Positions 43,670-52,849 are shown, numbered from the stretch's first letter. The stretch: DNA of 64,000 nucleotides from Dyella_B sp035690825 (GCF_051954575.1 NZ_JBQCHP010000065.1:62001-126000); one strand, 5' to 3'. Translations and numbers: made by a program. The notes: a model not told the origin generated them from the sequence alone.

Positions 43670-44560
43670 TCAATCGCCAATCACGATCTTCTGCCGCCGC
43701 CACCATGGCGTCACTTTTTCTTCGCGCACCAGCGTGAACAAGCCAGCGCCCAGGATCATCACGATGCCGACCAGCATCGGCCAGTCGAGCCCGTCGCCGA
43801 ACAGCCAATACCCCAGGCCGATGGCCCACAGCATCTGGCTGTACTGGGTGGGCGCCACGCGGTTGGCGGGGGCGATCAAGGTGGCGTACATCAGCAGCAC
43901 GCCGGCCAGCGCGGCGAGCAGGCCGTAGCCGGCCAGCAGCAACCATTCGTGCAGATTCGGCCAGCGGAAATGCGGCAACATCATCAGGCCGCCGATGATC
44001 AGCGGGCCGATCACTCCCGCGCCATACAGGCTGATGCGTTTTTCATGCGGGCCGGCCATGCGCAGCGCTACCACCGAAGCGGCGGCGAACAAGCCGCACA
44101 CCAGTCCTGCGACGTCGCCCGCGCCCAACGCGCGGAAGCCCGGACGCAACACCACCAGCACGCCGGCGAAACCCACAACCACCGCCGACCAGCGGCGCCA
44201 GCCGACATGCTCCTTCAAGAAAATCACCGACAGGACCGTCACGAAGATCGGCATCAGGAAGATCATCGTAAACACCTCGGCCATCGGCAGCAGCGTGAAC
44301 GCCGTCACCGAGGCGATATTGCCGAAGGCGCCTGCCGCCGCGCGCACCCACCACAAGGACGGCCGCTGCGCCGTCACCACGTCGCGCCAGCGGTCGCCCT
44401 TGTCCTTGCTCATGATGAAGGGCAGGGCCATCAGCCCGAACGCCGCCCCAAAGAACACCGATTCATAAGGCGGCACCGAGCCGTGCAGCGACTTCACGAA
44501 GGCATCGCTGATCGCATAGGCCGCGAAGCTGGCGAAGCCAAGAAGAATACCTTTGATCAT
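43670..44560 (-). CDS. EamA/DMT-superfamily membrane transporter
   Basis: A 296-residue protein with about ten membrane helices in two EamA repeats (about 2-135 and 150-285). The first begins GILLGFASFAAYAISDAFVKSL and contains AAGAFGNIASVTAFTLLPMAEVFTM; the second contains APTQYSQMLWAIGLGYWLFGD. Such proteins export metabolites or amino acids; the substrate is not deducible. Start 44560 (MIKGILLG) is chosen because the long upstream extension is hydrophilic and atypical. Confidence 0.88.
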   Translation of the reverse strand: MIKGILLGFASFAAYAISDAFVKSLHGSVPPYESVFFGAAFGLMALPFIMSKDKGDRWRDVVTAQRPSLWWVRAAAGAFGNIASVTAFTLLPMAEVFTMIFLMPIFVTVLSVIFLKEHVGWRRWSAVVVGFAGVLVVLRPGFRALGAGDVAGLVCGLFAAASVVALRMAGPHEKRISLYGAGVIGPLIIGGLMMLPHFRWPNLHEWLLLAGYGLLAALAGVLLMYATLIAPANRVAPTQYSQMLWAIGLGYWLFGDGLDWPMLVGIVMILGAGLFTLVREEKVTPWWRRQKIVIGD

Positions 44561-44867
44561 GCAAATTCCGGTGCGAAGCAGCTGGGCAGAACGTTGTGCG
44601 TGGGCGGATGCGCGGGTTCCGGCCATCCTGGTGATCAGGATCGGGGTTTGCCGCGCTGATGCAGCAGGATACCGGGCGTGAATGACAATTCCTAAGGAAT
44701 TTTGGTGGTTGATCCAGGCTCGCGTCCTACATGGATCGCGGGCAAAGGCGGGCATCCTTCGACAGTCGGGTCGCCGAGGATGAATCCACTCCAACCGTGG
44801 CATAGGCCCAGCAGAGATTGCACGCAGGCTGGCGCCTCGCCGTCCTCCACGTAAGGAAACGACCGCC
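44561..44867. other. Divergent intergenic region, DMT transporter to barrel protein
   Basis: 307 bases with no gene. AATTCC-TAA-GGAATT (44687-44701) is a perfect 6-bp-arm palindrome about midway and could be an operator for either gene. No clear promoter hexamers were found. Confidence 0.4.
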
Positions 44868-46043
44868 ATGTTTCATGGACGAACCCGCATCGCCACTGCC
44901 CTGTTTGTCGCGCTGGCTGGCGCCGTTGCTCCCGCGCTTGCGGTGGAGGTGTCCGACTACTGGAACCTCGGCGGCGCGATACGCGCGCGCGTCGATCACG
45001 ATGGCAGCCGTGGCATCCGCGAATTGGGCATCGACACCGTGATGCTCAACGCCAAGTACACCTCCGACAGCTGGCTCGGCGCGGCCGGCTACCGCTTCTA
45101 CGGCAAGGACTATCCCTTCCAGTACACGCGCCGTTTCGGCGATATCAATTTTGCCGACCAGGCCTGGATAGGCTATCGCCTCGATGCCAGGCGTCATCTC
45201 GAAGTGGGCTTGAACCAGGTGCCGTTCGGGCTGCAGCCGCTGTTCGGCGACACTTTCTACGAAAGTCTGGGCAACGTCGTGGGCGTGGAAGACTTCAGCG
45301 AGATCGGCGTGAAGTATGTGCAGGCGCTCGATGGCTGGAATGTGCAGGCCGGCTATTACGCACGACCGGCATGGTCGGGGCAGGGCACCAGCCGTGGCAG
45401 CACCTACTCGATCGTGCTGACGCCGGCCGATCCTTCGGTGGAAGGCGGTACGCGCAACGTGGAACGCAACCTGTTCGCCGGACGTCTTGCCCATGACGTG
45501 CAGGCCGGCCAGTGGAAGGGCGAGGCGGGCGTTTCCCTGTTCGCGTCCACCTTGCGCAACCTGGATACGCAGCGAGACGGGCGTCGCCTGGTCTACGGCG
45601 CGCACTACGCCGGCAACAACGGACCGTGGGGTGTGAAGCTGCAATACGCGCGGCAGTTGATGACGCCGAAGAATCCGGACAGCAGCCAGCTGGTGACGCT
45701 CGGCGGCTTCGATGGCACGTTCAACCTGGCCACGCGCGGCAATCTGTATTCCGTCAACGCCAGCTACGCCATCCCGGGCAACCATCTCGGCGGCTGGGCG
45801 AAGGACATCACGCTGTATTCCAACTACAGCCGCTACCAGAAATCCAATCCGCAGTTTCGCGATACGCAGCGCTGGATCACCGGCGCATCGTTCTCGCTGA
45901 AGTTCCTCTCGGTGTACGTCGAATGGCTGGAAGGGCGCAACGACCCTTACATCGGTGGCAGCAATTACGCGCAAAGCCCGGGTGCAGGCGGCATCAACCG
46001 CTGGAAAGGGCAGCTCTACATGAACATCGGCTACTACTTCTGA
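44868..46043 (+). CDS. Putative outer-membrane beta-barrel (porin-like) protein
   Basis: 391 residues. The signal peptide (MFHGRTRIATALFVALAGAV...ALA) is followed by alternating hydrophobic/polar strands rich in Tyr, Gly and Asn, such as SWLGAAGYRFYGKD, NVQAGYYARPAW and PWGVKLQYAR. The last residues, LYMNIGYYF, end in the aromatic residue typical of Bam-inserted barrels. The overall pattern suggests a phosphate-selective or alginate-type porin, but I do not recognise the family. It stands alone, preceded by a 307-base gap and followed by half a family A repeat. Confidence 0.75.
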   Translation: MFHGRTRIATALFVALAGAVAPALAVEVSDYWNLGGAIRARVDHDGSRGIRELGIDTVMLNAKYTSDSWLGAAGYRFYGKDYPFQYTRRFGDINFADQAWIGYRLDARRHLEVGLNQVPFGLQPLFGDTFYESLGNVVGVEDFSEIGVKYVQALDGWNVQAGYYARPAWSGQGTSRGSTYSIVLTPADPSVEGGTRNVERNLFAGRLAHDVQAGQWKGEAGVSLFASTLRNLDTQRDGRRLVYGAHYAGNNGPWGVKLQYARQLMTPKNPDSSQLVTLGGFDGTFNLATRGNLYSVNASYAIPGNHLGGWAKDITLYSNYSRYQKSNPQFRDTQRWITGASFSLKFLSVYVEWLEGRNDPYIGGSNYAQSPGAGGINRWKGQLYMNIGYYF

Positions 46044-46100
46044 CCCTCGGCAGGGCGTGCTTGCCCATGCAATCGAACACGTGGGCGCTGCGCTGACACT

Positions 46101-46124
46101 GTTGGGGTTTACACCTCAACCTAC
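46101..46124. repeat. Family A half copy
   Basis: GTTGGGGTTTACACCTCAAC followed by CTAC corresponds to a right arm alone (consensus GTTGGGGTTTGCACCCCAACCTAC). No matching left arm is found in the preceding 60 bases. Confidence 0.75.
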
Positions 46125-46229
46125 GGGCGCCCTTTGCGCCAGCCTGGCAGCCCTGCTGCACCCCGTCATGACCGCCCTCAGGCGCCACGGCTACAATGTA
46201 GGGCTTCCCCGACCGTTCACGGAACTCCT

Positions 46230-47399
46230 ATGGCAGCCCGCTTGAATCCGCTCGATCTGTACGACGTTCGTTCCCTGCTCACCGACGAGGAGCGCATGGT
46301 GCAGGACACCGTCGGGCGGTTCGTCGACGAAAAGGTACTGCCCATCATCGGCGACTGCTTCGACCAGGGGCGTTTCCCCGCCGAGCTGGTTCCGGAAATC
46401 GCCAACCTTGGCCTGCTCGGCGCCACCATTCCGGAAAAATACGGCTGCGCCGGCATGAACGGCGTGAGCTATGGGCTGATCTGCCAGGAGCTGGAGCGCG
46501 GCGATTCGGGCCTGCGCAGCTTCGCCTCGGTGCAGAGCTCGCTGTGCATGTATCCGATCTACGCCTACGGCAATGAAGAGCAGAAGATGCAGCACCTGCC
46601 CAAGATGGCGGCGGGCGAAATCATCGGCTGCTTCGGCCTCACCGAACCGCATGGCGGCTCCGATCCGGCCAACATGAAGACCAACGCCAGGAAAGACGGC
46701 GGCGACTGGGTCATCAATGGCGCCAAGATGTGGATCACCAACGGCAATCTCGCGCACATTGCAATTGTGTGGGCGCAGACCGACGATGGCATCCAGGGCT
46801 TCATCGTGCCCACCGACAGCAAGGGCTTTACCGCGCAGGAAGTGCACAAGAAGATGAGCCTGCGCGCGTCCGTGACCTCCGCGCTGTTCCTCGACAACGT
46901 ACGCGTGCCGGATGCGCAGCGCCTGCCGAACGTGAAGGGCTTGAAAGGCCCGCTCGGCTGCCTGACGCAGGCGCGCTACGGCATTACCTGGGGCCCGATC
47001 GGCGCCGCGCAGGCCTGCCTGAAAGAAGTGCTGGATTACACGCAAGAGCGCGTGCTGTTCGGCCGCCCGCTGGCCGCCAACCAGGCGATCCAGCTGAAGC
47101 TGGCCGACATGGCCCGCCGCATCACCTCGGCGCAACTGATTTCGCTGCAGCTCGGCCGCCTGAAGGATGCCGGCAAGATGGAGCCCACCCAGGTGTCACT
47201 GGCGAAGTGGAATAACGTGCGCATGGCGCTGGACATCGCGCGCGATTGCCGCGACATGCTCGGCGGCGCCGGCATCACCGTGGAGCATTCGGCGATCCGC
47301 CATGCGTTGAACCTGGAATCGGTGATCACCTATGAAGGGACCGAGACGGTGCATCAATTGGTGGTGGGACGCGAGTTGACTGGCATCAACGCGTTCTGA
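46230..47399 (+). CDS. gcdH: Acyl-CoA dehydrogenase, probably glutaryl-CoA dehydrogenase
   Basis: A 389-residue FAD flavoenzyme. CFGLTEPHGGSDPANMKT and the WITNG segment form the FAD/substrate site; the catalytic glutamate is in TYEGTETVHQLVVGRELTGINAF, matching the glutaryl-CoA branch. That branch oxidises and decarboxylates glutaryl-CoA to crotonyl-CoA in lysine/tryptophan degradation. The start at 46230 (MAARLNPLDLYDVRSLL) fits the family; the longer frame is not supported. A related short-chain acyl-CoA dehydrogenase is the alternative. Confidence 0.85.
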   Translation: MAARLNPLDLYDVRSLLTDEERMVQDTVGRFVDEKVLPIIGDCFDQGRFPAELVPEIANLGLLGATIPEKYGCAGMNGVSYGLICQELERGDSGLRSFASVQSSLCMYPIYAYGNEEQKMQHLPKMAAGEIIGCFGLTEPHGGSDPANMKTNARKDGGDWVINGAKMWITNGNLAHIAIVWAQTDDGIQGFIVPTDSKGFTAQEVHKKMSLRASVTSALFLDNVRVPDAQRLPNVKGLKGPLGCLTQARYGITWGPIGAAQACLKEVLDYTQERVLFGRPLAANQAIQLKLADMARRITSAQLISLQLGRLKDAGKMEPTQVSLAKWNNVRMALDIARDCRDMLGGAGITVEHSAIRHALNLESVITYEGTETVHQLVVGRELTGINAF

Positions 47400-47405
47400 T
47401 CTTGG

Positions 47406-47547
47406 CGCCCTCTCCCCCTGCGGGGAGAGGGTTGGGGTTACGGGGCATTCTCGCGATAGAGCTCCATCGGAGCGAGATCAATGTAGCGGTTACGGCAAGC
47501 CTCGACCCCTCATCTCAATCCTCTTTCCGGAGGGGAGAGGGGGCGAG
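47406..47547. repeat. Family C-like double-hairpin repeat, copy 3 (diverged)
   Basis: The left hairpin CCCTCTCCCC-TGC-GGGGAGAGGG and a right hairpin CCTCTTTCCGGAGGGGAGAGG stand about 140 bases apart, with GGTTGGGGTTACGGG near GCCTCGACCCCTCATCTCAA between them. The layout matches family C but most bases differ. It follows gcdH. Confidence 0.65.
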
Positions 47548-47588
47548 CGCGGCGCGCAACCTCAGTTGATAAGTGCTGGGAGCCAACC

Positions 47589-48131
47589 ATGTCGATCCAC
47601 GATATCCGCATCATCGAAACCGAACGCCTGATCCTGCGCCCGCCGATCCACGAGGATTTCGACGCCTACGCACGCAACATGGCCGACGCCGAAGCCGCCC
47701 ATTTCATCGGCGGCATGCAGGCGCGCCCGGTCGCCTGGCGCGGCTTTCTCACCTTGGCCGGCGCCTGGATGATCCAGGGCTATTCGATGTTTTCGGTGAT
47801 CGAGAAAGCCACCGGCCGCTGGATCGGCCGGCTTGGGCCCTGGCAGCCGGAAGGCTGGCCGGGCACCGAAGTCGGCTGGGGCCTGGTGCGCGAGGCCTGG
47901 GGCAAGGGCTATGCCTACGAGGGCGCCGTCGCGGCCATCGACTGGGCGTTCGAGCATCTGGGCTGGGCGGAAGTGATCCATTCCATCAACGCGGACAACG
48001 CGCCGTCGCTGGCGCTGGCCAGGCGCCTGGGTTCCCGCTTCCTGCGCCACTCCGGCCTGCCGGAGCCTTATCAGGACATCACCGTGGAAATCTGGGGCCA
48101 GACGCGGGAAGAATGGGCTCGACGCGCATGA
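47589..48131 (+). CDS. GNAT family N-acetyltransferase (RimJ/RimL-like)
   Basis: 180 residues of the GNAT_3 type that N-acetylates protein termini or small amines. ETERLILRPPIHEDFDAY is the family opening; VGWGLVREAWGKGYAYEGAVAAIDWAFE is the acetyl-CoA pyrophosphate loop; INADNAPSLALARRLG closes the domain. The stop overlaps the next start as ATGA, so it is translationally coupled to a small nucleotidyltransferase-like gene. The target is unknown. Confidence 0.88.
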   Translation: MSIHDIRIIETERLILRPPIHEDFDAYARNMADAEAAHFIGGMQARPVAWRGFLTLAGAWMIQGYSMFSVIEKATGRWIGRLGPWQPEGWPGTEVGWGLVREAWGKGYAYEGAVAAIDWAFEHLGWAEVIHSINADNAPSLALARRLGSRFLRHSGLPEPYQDITVEIWGQTREEWARRA

Positions 48132-48595
48132 AGCAGCTGAGCGCGGCCTTGTGCGAAGTGATCGCGGCCAGCGTGCCGCAGTTGCACGCGCATTGCCGCG
48201 ATGAGTGGGTGGTAATCGGTAGCGCCTCTGCTGCACTGGCCGGCGTCGACGTGCAGGCGGCCGATCTGGATCTGTTGACCAGCGTCGCGGACGCGCAACG
48301 TTTGATCTCGCTGTGGCCGTCGCGCCTGGATGTTGATTATGTCCCCGCCGGTGCCGATCGCTTCCGTTCGTGCTTTGCGCGTTTCCAGTTTCCCGGCATG
48401 CCGCTCGAAGTCATGGGCGGGCTTGAACTGCACGATGGGCGCGGCTGGCAGGCCGTGCGCGTGCAGGATGTCGTCCACGTGAATGTCGCGGGTATCGAGG
48501 TGCCCATTCCCGCCCGCGACGAGCAGATTCGCATCCTCGAAAGCTTCGGCCGCCCCAAGGATCTTGCGCGCGCCGATCTTCTGCGCGCCTTGTGA
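48128..48595 (+). CDS. Small nucleotidyltransferase-fold protein
   Basis: 155 residues. VVIGSASAALAGVDVQAADLDLL resembles the GS...DxD active-site segment of minimal nucleotidyltransferases (MNT/AbiEii-like), with the acidic pair in the ADLDLL part; VQDVVHVNVAGIEVPIPARDEQIRILE and a final RPKDLARADLL follow the usual layout. It overlaps the GNAT gene by four bases. No HEPN partner is present, so it is not a classic MNT/HEPN toxin-antitoxin pair. Function is unknown. Confidence 0.7.
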   Translation: MKQLSAALCEVIAASVPQLHAHCRDEWVVIGSASAALAGVDVQAADLDLLTSVADAQRLISLWPSRLDVDYVPAGADRFRSCFARFQFPGMPLEVMGGLELHDGRGWQAVRVQDVVHVNVAGIEVPIPARDEQIRILESFGRPKDLARADLLRAL

Positions 48596-48638
48596 AAACG
48601 CACGGCGCACCAAACCGATCATCGTAGAGAACCTCGCC

Positions 48639-50912
48639 ATGTCTTCCAGTCCCATCGCCGCCCGCCACAAGGGCTTCAATCGCGCCGAGATCGTCGACCA
48701 AAACTTCACCGAGTTCGTGCGGCTGTGGCAAGGCGACGTGCATGCCAGGCCGGGCGAGCATGAATCGGTGCTGCCAGGCAGCGCGCTGGACGCGCGCGGA
48801 TTTCGCGAACTGCTGGAATCGCAACTGATTTCCCGCCATCTCGATTTAATGGCGCGCGTGCTGCGCGTGCAGAACAAAGTGTTCTACACCATCGGCAGTT
48901 CCGGCCACGAAGGCAACGCAATGGTGGCGCGCCTGACGCGCTACACCGATCCGGCGTTCCTGCATTATCGCTCTGGCGGCTTCATGGCCGAGCGCTTCCG
49001 CAAGCTGCCGGACATGGATCCAATCATGGATTCGGCGCTGTCGTTCGCCGCCAGCAAGGAAGATCCCGCTTCAGGTGGACGCCATAAAGTGTGGGGCAGC
49101 AAGCCGTTGTGGGTGTTGCCGCAAACCTCGACCATCGCCTCGCATTTGCCCAAGGCCCTGGGCACGGCCGTCGCCATCGAGCAGGCGCGCCGTATCGGGC
49201 ACGCGTTGCCGATTCCCAACGATTCCATCGCCATCTGTTCGTTCGGCGATGCTTCGAGCAATCATGCCACCGCGCAAACCGCATTCAATGCCGCCGCGTG
49301 GACGGCGTATCAGAAACTGCCGGCGCCCGTACTGTTCGTGTGCGAAGACAACGGCATCGGCATCTCGGTGAAAACACCCAGTGGCTGGGTGGCGAACAAT
49401 TTTCAGCATCGTCGCGATTTGGATTATTTCTTTGCCGACGGCCTGGATCTGGCCAGCGGTTACGAGCAGGTGCAGCGCGCGGTAGCGCATTGCCGCGAAA
49501 CACGCCGGCCGACGTTCCTGCATTTGAAGACCACGCGCGTGATGGGTCATGCCGGCACCGATTTCGAAATCGAATGGCGCAGCATCGAGGAACTGGTGGA
49601 AGTGGAAGCCTCCGATCCCTTGCTGCGTTCGGCGGCGATCGCGCTGGCATCAGGCCTGTATTCGAAGGGCGAACTGCTGGCCTTGTACGAAACTTTCCGC
49701 GAGCGCTGCTTCGCCGCGGCTGAGGAAGCCGATCGCCGTCCGCGCCTGCAAAGCCTGGAAGAAGTGATGGCGCCGCTCGCGCCTTACACGCCAAACCAAG
49801 TAAAAGCGGAAGCCGAGCGCTGCGATTACCAGGACCGGCGCATCGCGGTATTCGGCAGCGAAGACAAGCTGCCGGAAAAACTGCCGCCGCGCCATCTGGC
49901 CATCCAGATCAACCAGGCCCTGCACGACCTGATGGCGAAGTATCCTCAATCGCTGCTGTTCGGCGAGGACGTGGCGCAGAAGGGCGGCGTGTATACCGTC
50001 ACCAAGGGCCTGCACAAGGCCTTCAAGGGCAACCGCGTGTTCAACACGCTGCTGGATGAAACGATCATCCTCGGACTTGCGCAGGGCTACGCCAACATGG
50101 GCATGCTGCCGATTCCGGAGATCCAGTACCTGGCGTATTTCCACAACGCCTGCGACCAGATCCGCGGTGAAGCGGCGTCGCTGCAGTTCTTCTCCAACGG
50201 CCAGTTCCGCAATCCGCTGGTGATGCGCGTGGCCTCGCTCGGCTATCAGCGCGGTTTCGGCGGGCATTTCCACAACGACAACTCGATCGCCGCATTGCGC
50301 GATATCCCCGGCCTGGTCGTCGGCTGCCCCAGCCGCGGCGACGATGCCGCCACCATGCTGCGCACGCTGATGGCGCTGGCGAAAGTGGATGGCCGCGTGT
50401 GCGCATACTTGGAGCCGATCGCGCTCTACATGACCAAGGATCTCTACGAACCCGGCGACAGCCAGTGGCAGTTCGCTTATCCCGCACTCGGCGAAGCGAT
50501 GCCACTGGGCGAAGGCCGCGTGTATAACGCCGAAGCCAATGACCTGGTGATCTTCACCTTCGGCAACGGCGTGCCGATGGCTCTGCGTTCGGCGCGCACC
50601 ATCGAAAAGGAACTGGGCTGGAAGGTGCGCGTGGTCGACTTGCGCTGGCTGGCACCGCTCAACGATGGCTTCATCGCCGAGCAGGCCAAGGGCGCCAAGC
50701 ACATCCTGGTGCTGGATGAAGGCCGCAAGAGCGCGGGCGTGGGCGAGGGCGTGATCACCGCCATCGTGGAAGCCGGTTTTGGCAGCACGCCGCTGGAACG
50801 CGTGGCGGGCGCGGATACTTTTACACCGCTGGCAGGTGCGGCGTTTTTGGTGTTGCCGGGGGATGCAGATGTGGTGGCGGCAGCGAGGAAGCTTGCCGAT
50901 AAACGCGCGTAA
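48639..50912 (+). CDS. 2-oxoacid dehydrogenase E1, fused alpha and beta subunits
   Basis: 757 residues. The N-terminal half (about 1-400) is an E1-alpha with the TPP motif in CSFGDASSNHATAQTAFNAA and CEDNGIGISV. The C-terminal half (about 415-757) is an E1-beta with LLFGEDVAQKGGVYTVTKGL, FNTLLDETIILGLAQGYANMG and VRVVDLRWLAPL. It decarboxylates a 2-oxoacid, likely branched-chain, and passes the acyl group to E2. These halves are usually separate proteins; no frameshift is needed to join them here. No E2, E3 or lipoylation genes are adjacent. Start 48639 (MSSSPIAARHKGF) is chosen for homology. Confidence 0.88.
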   Translation: MSSSPIAARHKGFNRAEIVDQNFTEFVRLWQGDVHARPGEHESVLPGSALDARGFRELLESQLISRHLDLMARVLRVQNKVFYTIGSSGHEGNAMVARLTRYTDPAFLHYRSGGFMAERFRKLPDMDPIMDSALSFAASKEDPASGGRHKVWGSKPLWVLPQTSTIASHLPKALGTAVAIEQARRIGHALPIPNDSIAICSFGDASSNHATAQTAFNAAAWTAYQKLPAPVLFVCEDNGIGISVKTPSGWVANNFQHRRDLDYFFADGLDLASGYEQVQRAVAHCRETRRPTFLHLKTTRVMGHAGTDFEIEWRSIEELVEVEASDPLLRSAAIALASGLYSKGELLALYETFRERCFAAAEEADRRPRLQSLEEVMAPLAPYTPNQVKAEAERCDYQDRRIAVFGSEDKLPEKLPPRHLAIQINQALHDLMAKYPQSLLFGEDVAQKGGVYTVTKGLHKAFKGNRVFNTLLDETIILGLAQGYANMGMLPIPEIQYLAYFHNACDQIRGEAASLQFFSNGQFRNPLVMRVASLGYQRGFGGHFHNDNSIAALRDIPGLVVGCPSRGDDAATMLRTLMALAKVDGRVCAYLEPIALYMTKDLYEPGDSQWQFAYPALGEAMPLGEGRVYNAEANDLVIFTFGNGVPMALRSARTIEKELGWKVRVVDLRWLAPLNDGFIAEQAKGAKHILVLDEGRKSAGVGEGVITAIVEAGFGSTPLERVAGADTFTPLAGAAFLVLPGDADVVAAARKLADKRA

Positions 50913-50930
50913 TCATTCATATCACCTCAA

Positions 50931-51045
50931 CGTCATTCCGGCGAAGGCCGGAATCTATCGCCAGTACGGAGCATGGATTCCTCGCTCCTCAAAGCCGAAC
51001 ACATCCATGTGTTCTCCCCGCGTACCGGCCTTCGCCGGAATGACG
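50931..51045. repeat. Family B palindrome pair between E1 and the diguanylate cyclase
   Basis: Forward CGTCATTCCGGCGAAGGCCG (50931-50955) and inverse CCGGCCTTCGCCGGAATGAC (51023-51045) face each other across about 65 bases that contain an ACACATCCATGTGT hairpin. It occupies a convergent junction. Confidence 0.88.
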
Positions 51046-51103
51046 GTGAGGTGTGATTTGTCTTGTCGAGAGTCGTTGCGCCTTTATAAAAATCAAAGCG
51101 ACG

Positions 51104-52849
51104 CTACGCTCTCCCCGGCGGATTGCGATTGGCATAAATCTCCGCCCGCCGCTCATACGCATGCACATGATTGCGCCCGTTGAGCTTCACGAAATACATC
51201 GCCTGGTCCGCGCGTTCGATCATCGATTCCAACGTATCGCCCATGCTGCGCATCGCCAGGCCGATGCTTACGCTCAAGCGGAAATCCTCGTGATCCACCG
51301 GGATTTCCAGGCGATGCACGCGCCGGCATAGGCGCGTGGCCACCTGCATGGCCTGGTCCTGGGTGACGTCGTGCAGCATGGCGACGAATTCCTCGCCGCC
51401 GTAACGGCCAAGCAGATCGGTGGGGCGCAGTTCGCTGCCTAGCACCTGCGCCACGGTCACCAGCGCGCGGTCGCCGGCCGCATGGCCGCGCAGGTCGTTC
51501 AAGGTCTTGAAGTAGTCCAGGTCCAGAAACAGCAGGGCGATCGAGCGATCCGAACCGGCCGCATCGGTGAGCAGGCGCGTGGCCGCTTCTGTCCATGCGC
51601 GCCGGTTGAGGATGTTGGTGAGCGGATCGCGGTCGGCCAGTACGCGAACATGGTCGCGATCGTGGCGCATGGTAAGCGCGCGATCGGCCAGGCCCAGCGA
51701 TAGCACGATCGCCTCGAACGCGCCCATCGCGATGCTGGCGTCGTTGAGCCAGTCCAGATTCGGCAAGGCGCCGGTGTCCTGCGCGCTGGTCAGCGCGGTC
51801 AGCAGTAGCAATGGCGTCCATCCGGTAAGAAAGAACCATGCCTGGCGCGAGCCGCGCGCGCCGGTGACGAGCGCGGTGAGCAACATAAGCAGGGCGCCGA
51901 GAATCAACACCGGATTGACCAGCGTTTGCGCCATTACCACCAGCTCGTTGATGCCGCTGCAGCGCATCAGCACGATCAACGGCATGGCGAAACCCAGCGC
52001 CACCACTGGCACGCGCAACGCTGGCGCATAACGCTGCACGTCGCAGAATCGGCTGATGAAGAGCGCCGCGAACGACACCGACAGCGCCACCGCCGACACA
52101 CCTACCAGCACTTCGGAGCCGGCCAGCCAGCTGAAGCCGAGCGGATGGAACAGGAAGCCCGTCTGCACGCCTTGCACGATCACGTAGCAAAGCATGTAGC
52201 CGGTGTACCAGGCGAAGGTGACGTCACGCAGCATGATGGCGAAGCACAGCGCCATCACCGCCATCGCCATCATGATGGCGAAGCACGCCGAGGCGAACGC
52301 CAGCCAGGTGGCGTCCTCGCGCAAATAATCGTCGAGGTTCTGCAGCGCGAAACGTTCGGGCGCGGCCAGGGTGCCGCTGGGTTCGAATCTCAGCAAGATC
52401 GGCTGCAGCGTTTCGTCGTCAGGGAGTTGAAACGCCAGCCGCCCGTGGCCATGGAGGGCGCCATCGACGTTGTCCATCGCCAGCGTGTGAGCATGGCCCT
52501 GGTCGTCATACATGGTGACCGAGCCCAGCGGCGCGGGGTAGATGGTCAGGATGCGTTCTTCATCCTCGCTGCCGGCCGCATTCGGCTGCAGCACCACCCA
52601 ACTGCCCAGGGCGTTGCGCGGAAACCGTTCGAGCAGCAAGGGATTGAACGGCTTGAACATGCCGTGCCGAAATGCGTCCATAGCTGACGCAGGCGTGTCC
52701 CCCCGCGCCACCTCGCGCCAGGCCCCGCCCGGCGGCAGCGGCGCGTAGGCGGTGGCGTGCGCCAGGGACAGCAGCAGGCAAAACACCAGCAAGACGGCCC
52801 ACGGCCACCTTTGCAACAGGCAAGCTTTGCGTACTGCCTCCCCCGCCAC
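51104..52849 (-). CDS. Membrane-bound diguanylate cyclase (7TMR-DISM + GGDEF)
   Basis: 581 residues if read from GTG 52849, giving a signal peptide (AVLLVFCLLLSLAHATAYA). A periplasmic DISM-type beta sandwich (about 40-170), seven membrane segments (about 180-390) and a GGDEF domain (about 415-575) follow. The active site is GGEEF, with the RPTD inhibitory site five residues before it, so product feedback is expected. It makes c-di-GMP in response to an external ligand. No ATG lies near the signal peptide; starts up to 53035 are possible but encode a basic, low-quality extension. Confidence 0.88.
   Translation of the reverse strand: MAGEAVRKACLLQRWPWAVLLVFCLLLSLAHATAYAPLPPGGAWREVARGDTPASAMDAFRHGMFKPFNPLLLERFPRNALGSWVVLQPNAAGSEDEERILTIYPAPLGSVTMYDDQGHAHTLAMDNVDGALHGHGRLAFQLPDDETLQPILLRFEPSGTLAAPERFALQNLDDYLREDATWLAFASACFAIMMAMAVMALCFAIMLRDVTFAWYTGYMLCYVIVQGVQTGFLFHPLGFSWLAGSEVLVGVSAVALSVSFAALFISRFCDVQRYAPALRVPVVALGFAMPLIVLMRCSGINELVVMAQTLVNPVLILGALLMLLTALVTGARGSRQAWFFLTGWTPLLLLTALTSAQDTGALPNLDWLNDASIAMGAFEAIVLSLGLADRALTMRHDRDHVRVLADRDPLTNILNRRAWTEAATRLLTDAAGSDRSIALLFLDLDYFKTLNDLRGHAAGDRALVTVAQVLGSELRPTDLLGRYGGEEFVAMLHDVTQDQAMQVATRLCRRVHRLEIPVDHEDFRLSVSIGLAMRSMGDTLESMIERADQAMYFVKLNGRNHVHAYERRAEIYANRNPPGRA

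Noticed and set aside
47573..48595. One 340-residue gene covering the GNAT and nucleotidyltransferase region
   Set aside because: The first two thirds are an out-of-frame reading of the GNAT gene; two coupled genes explain both halves.
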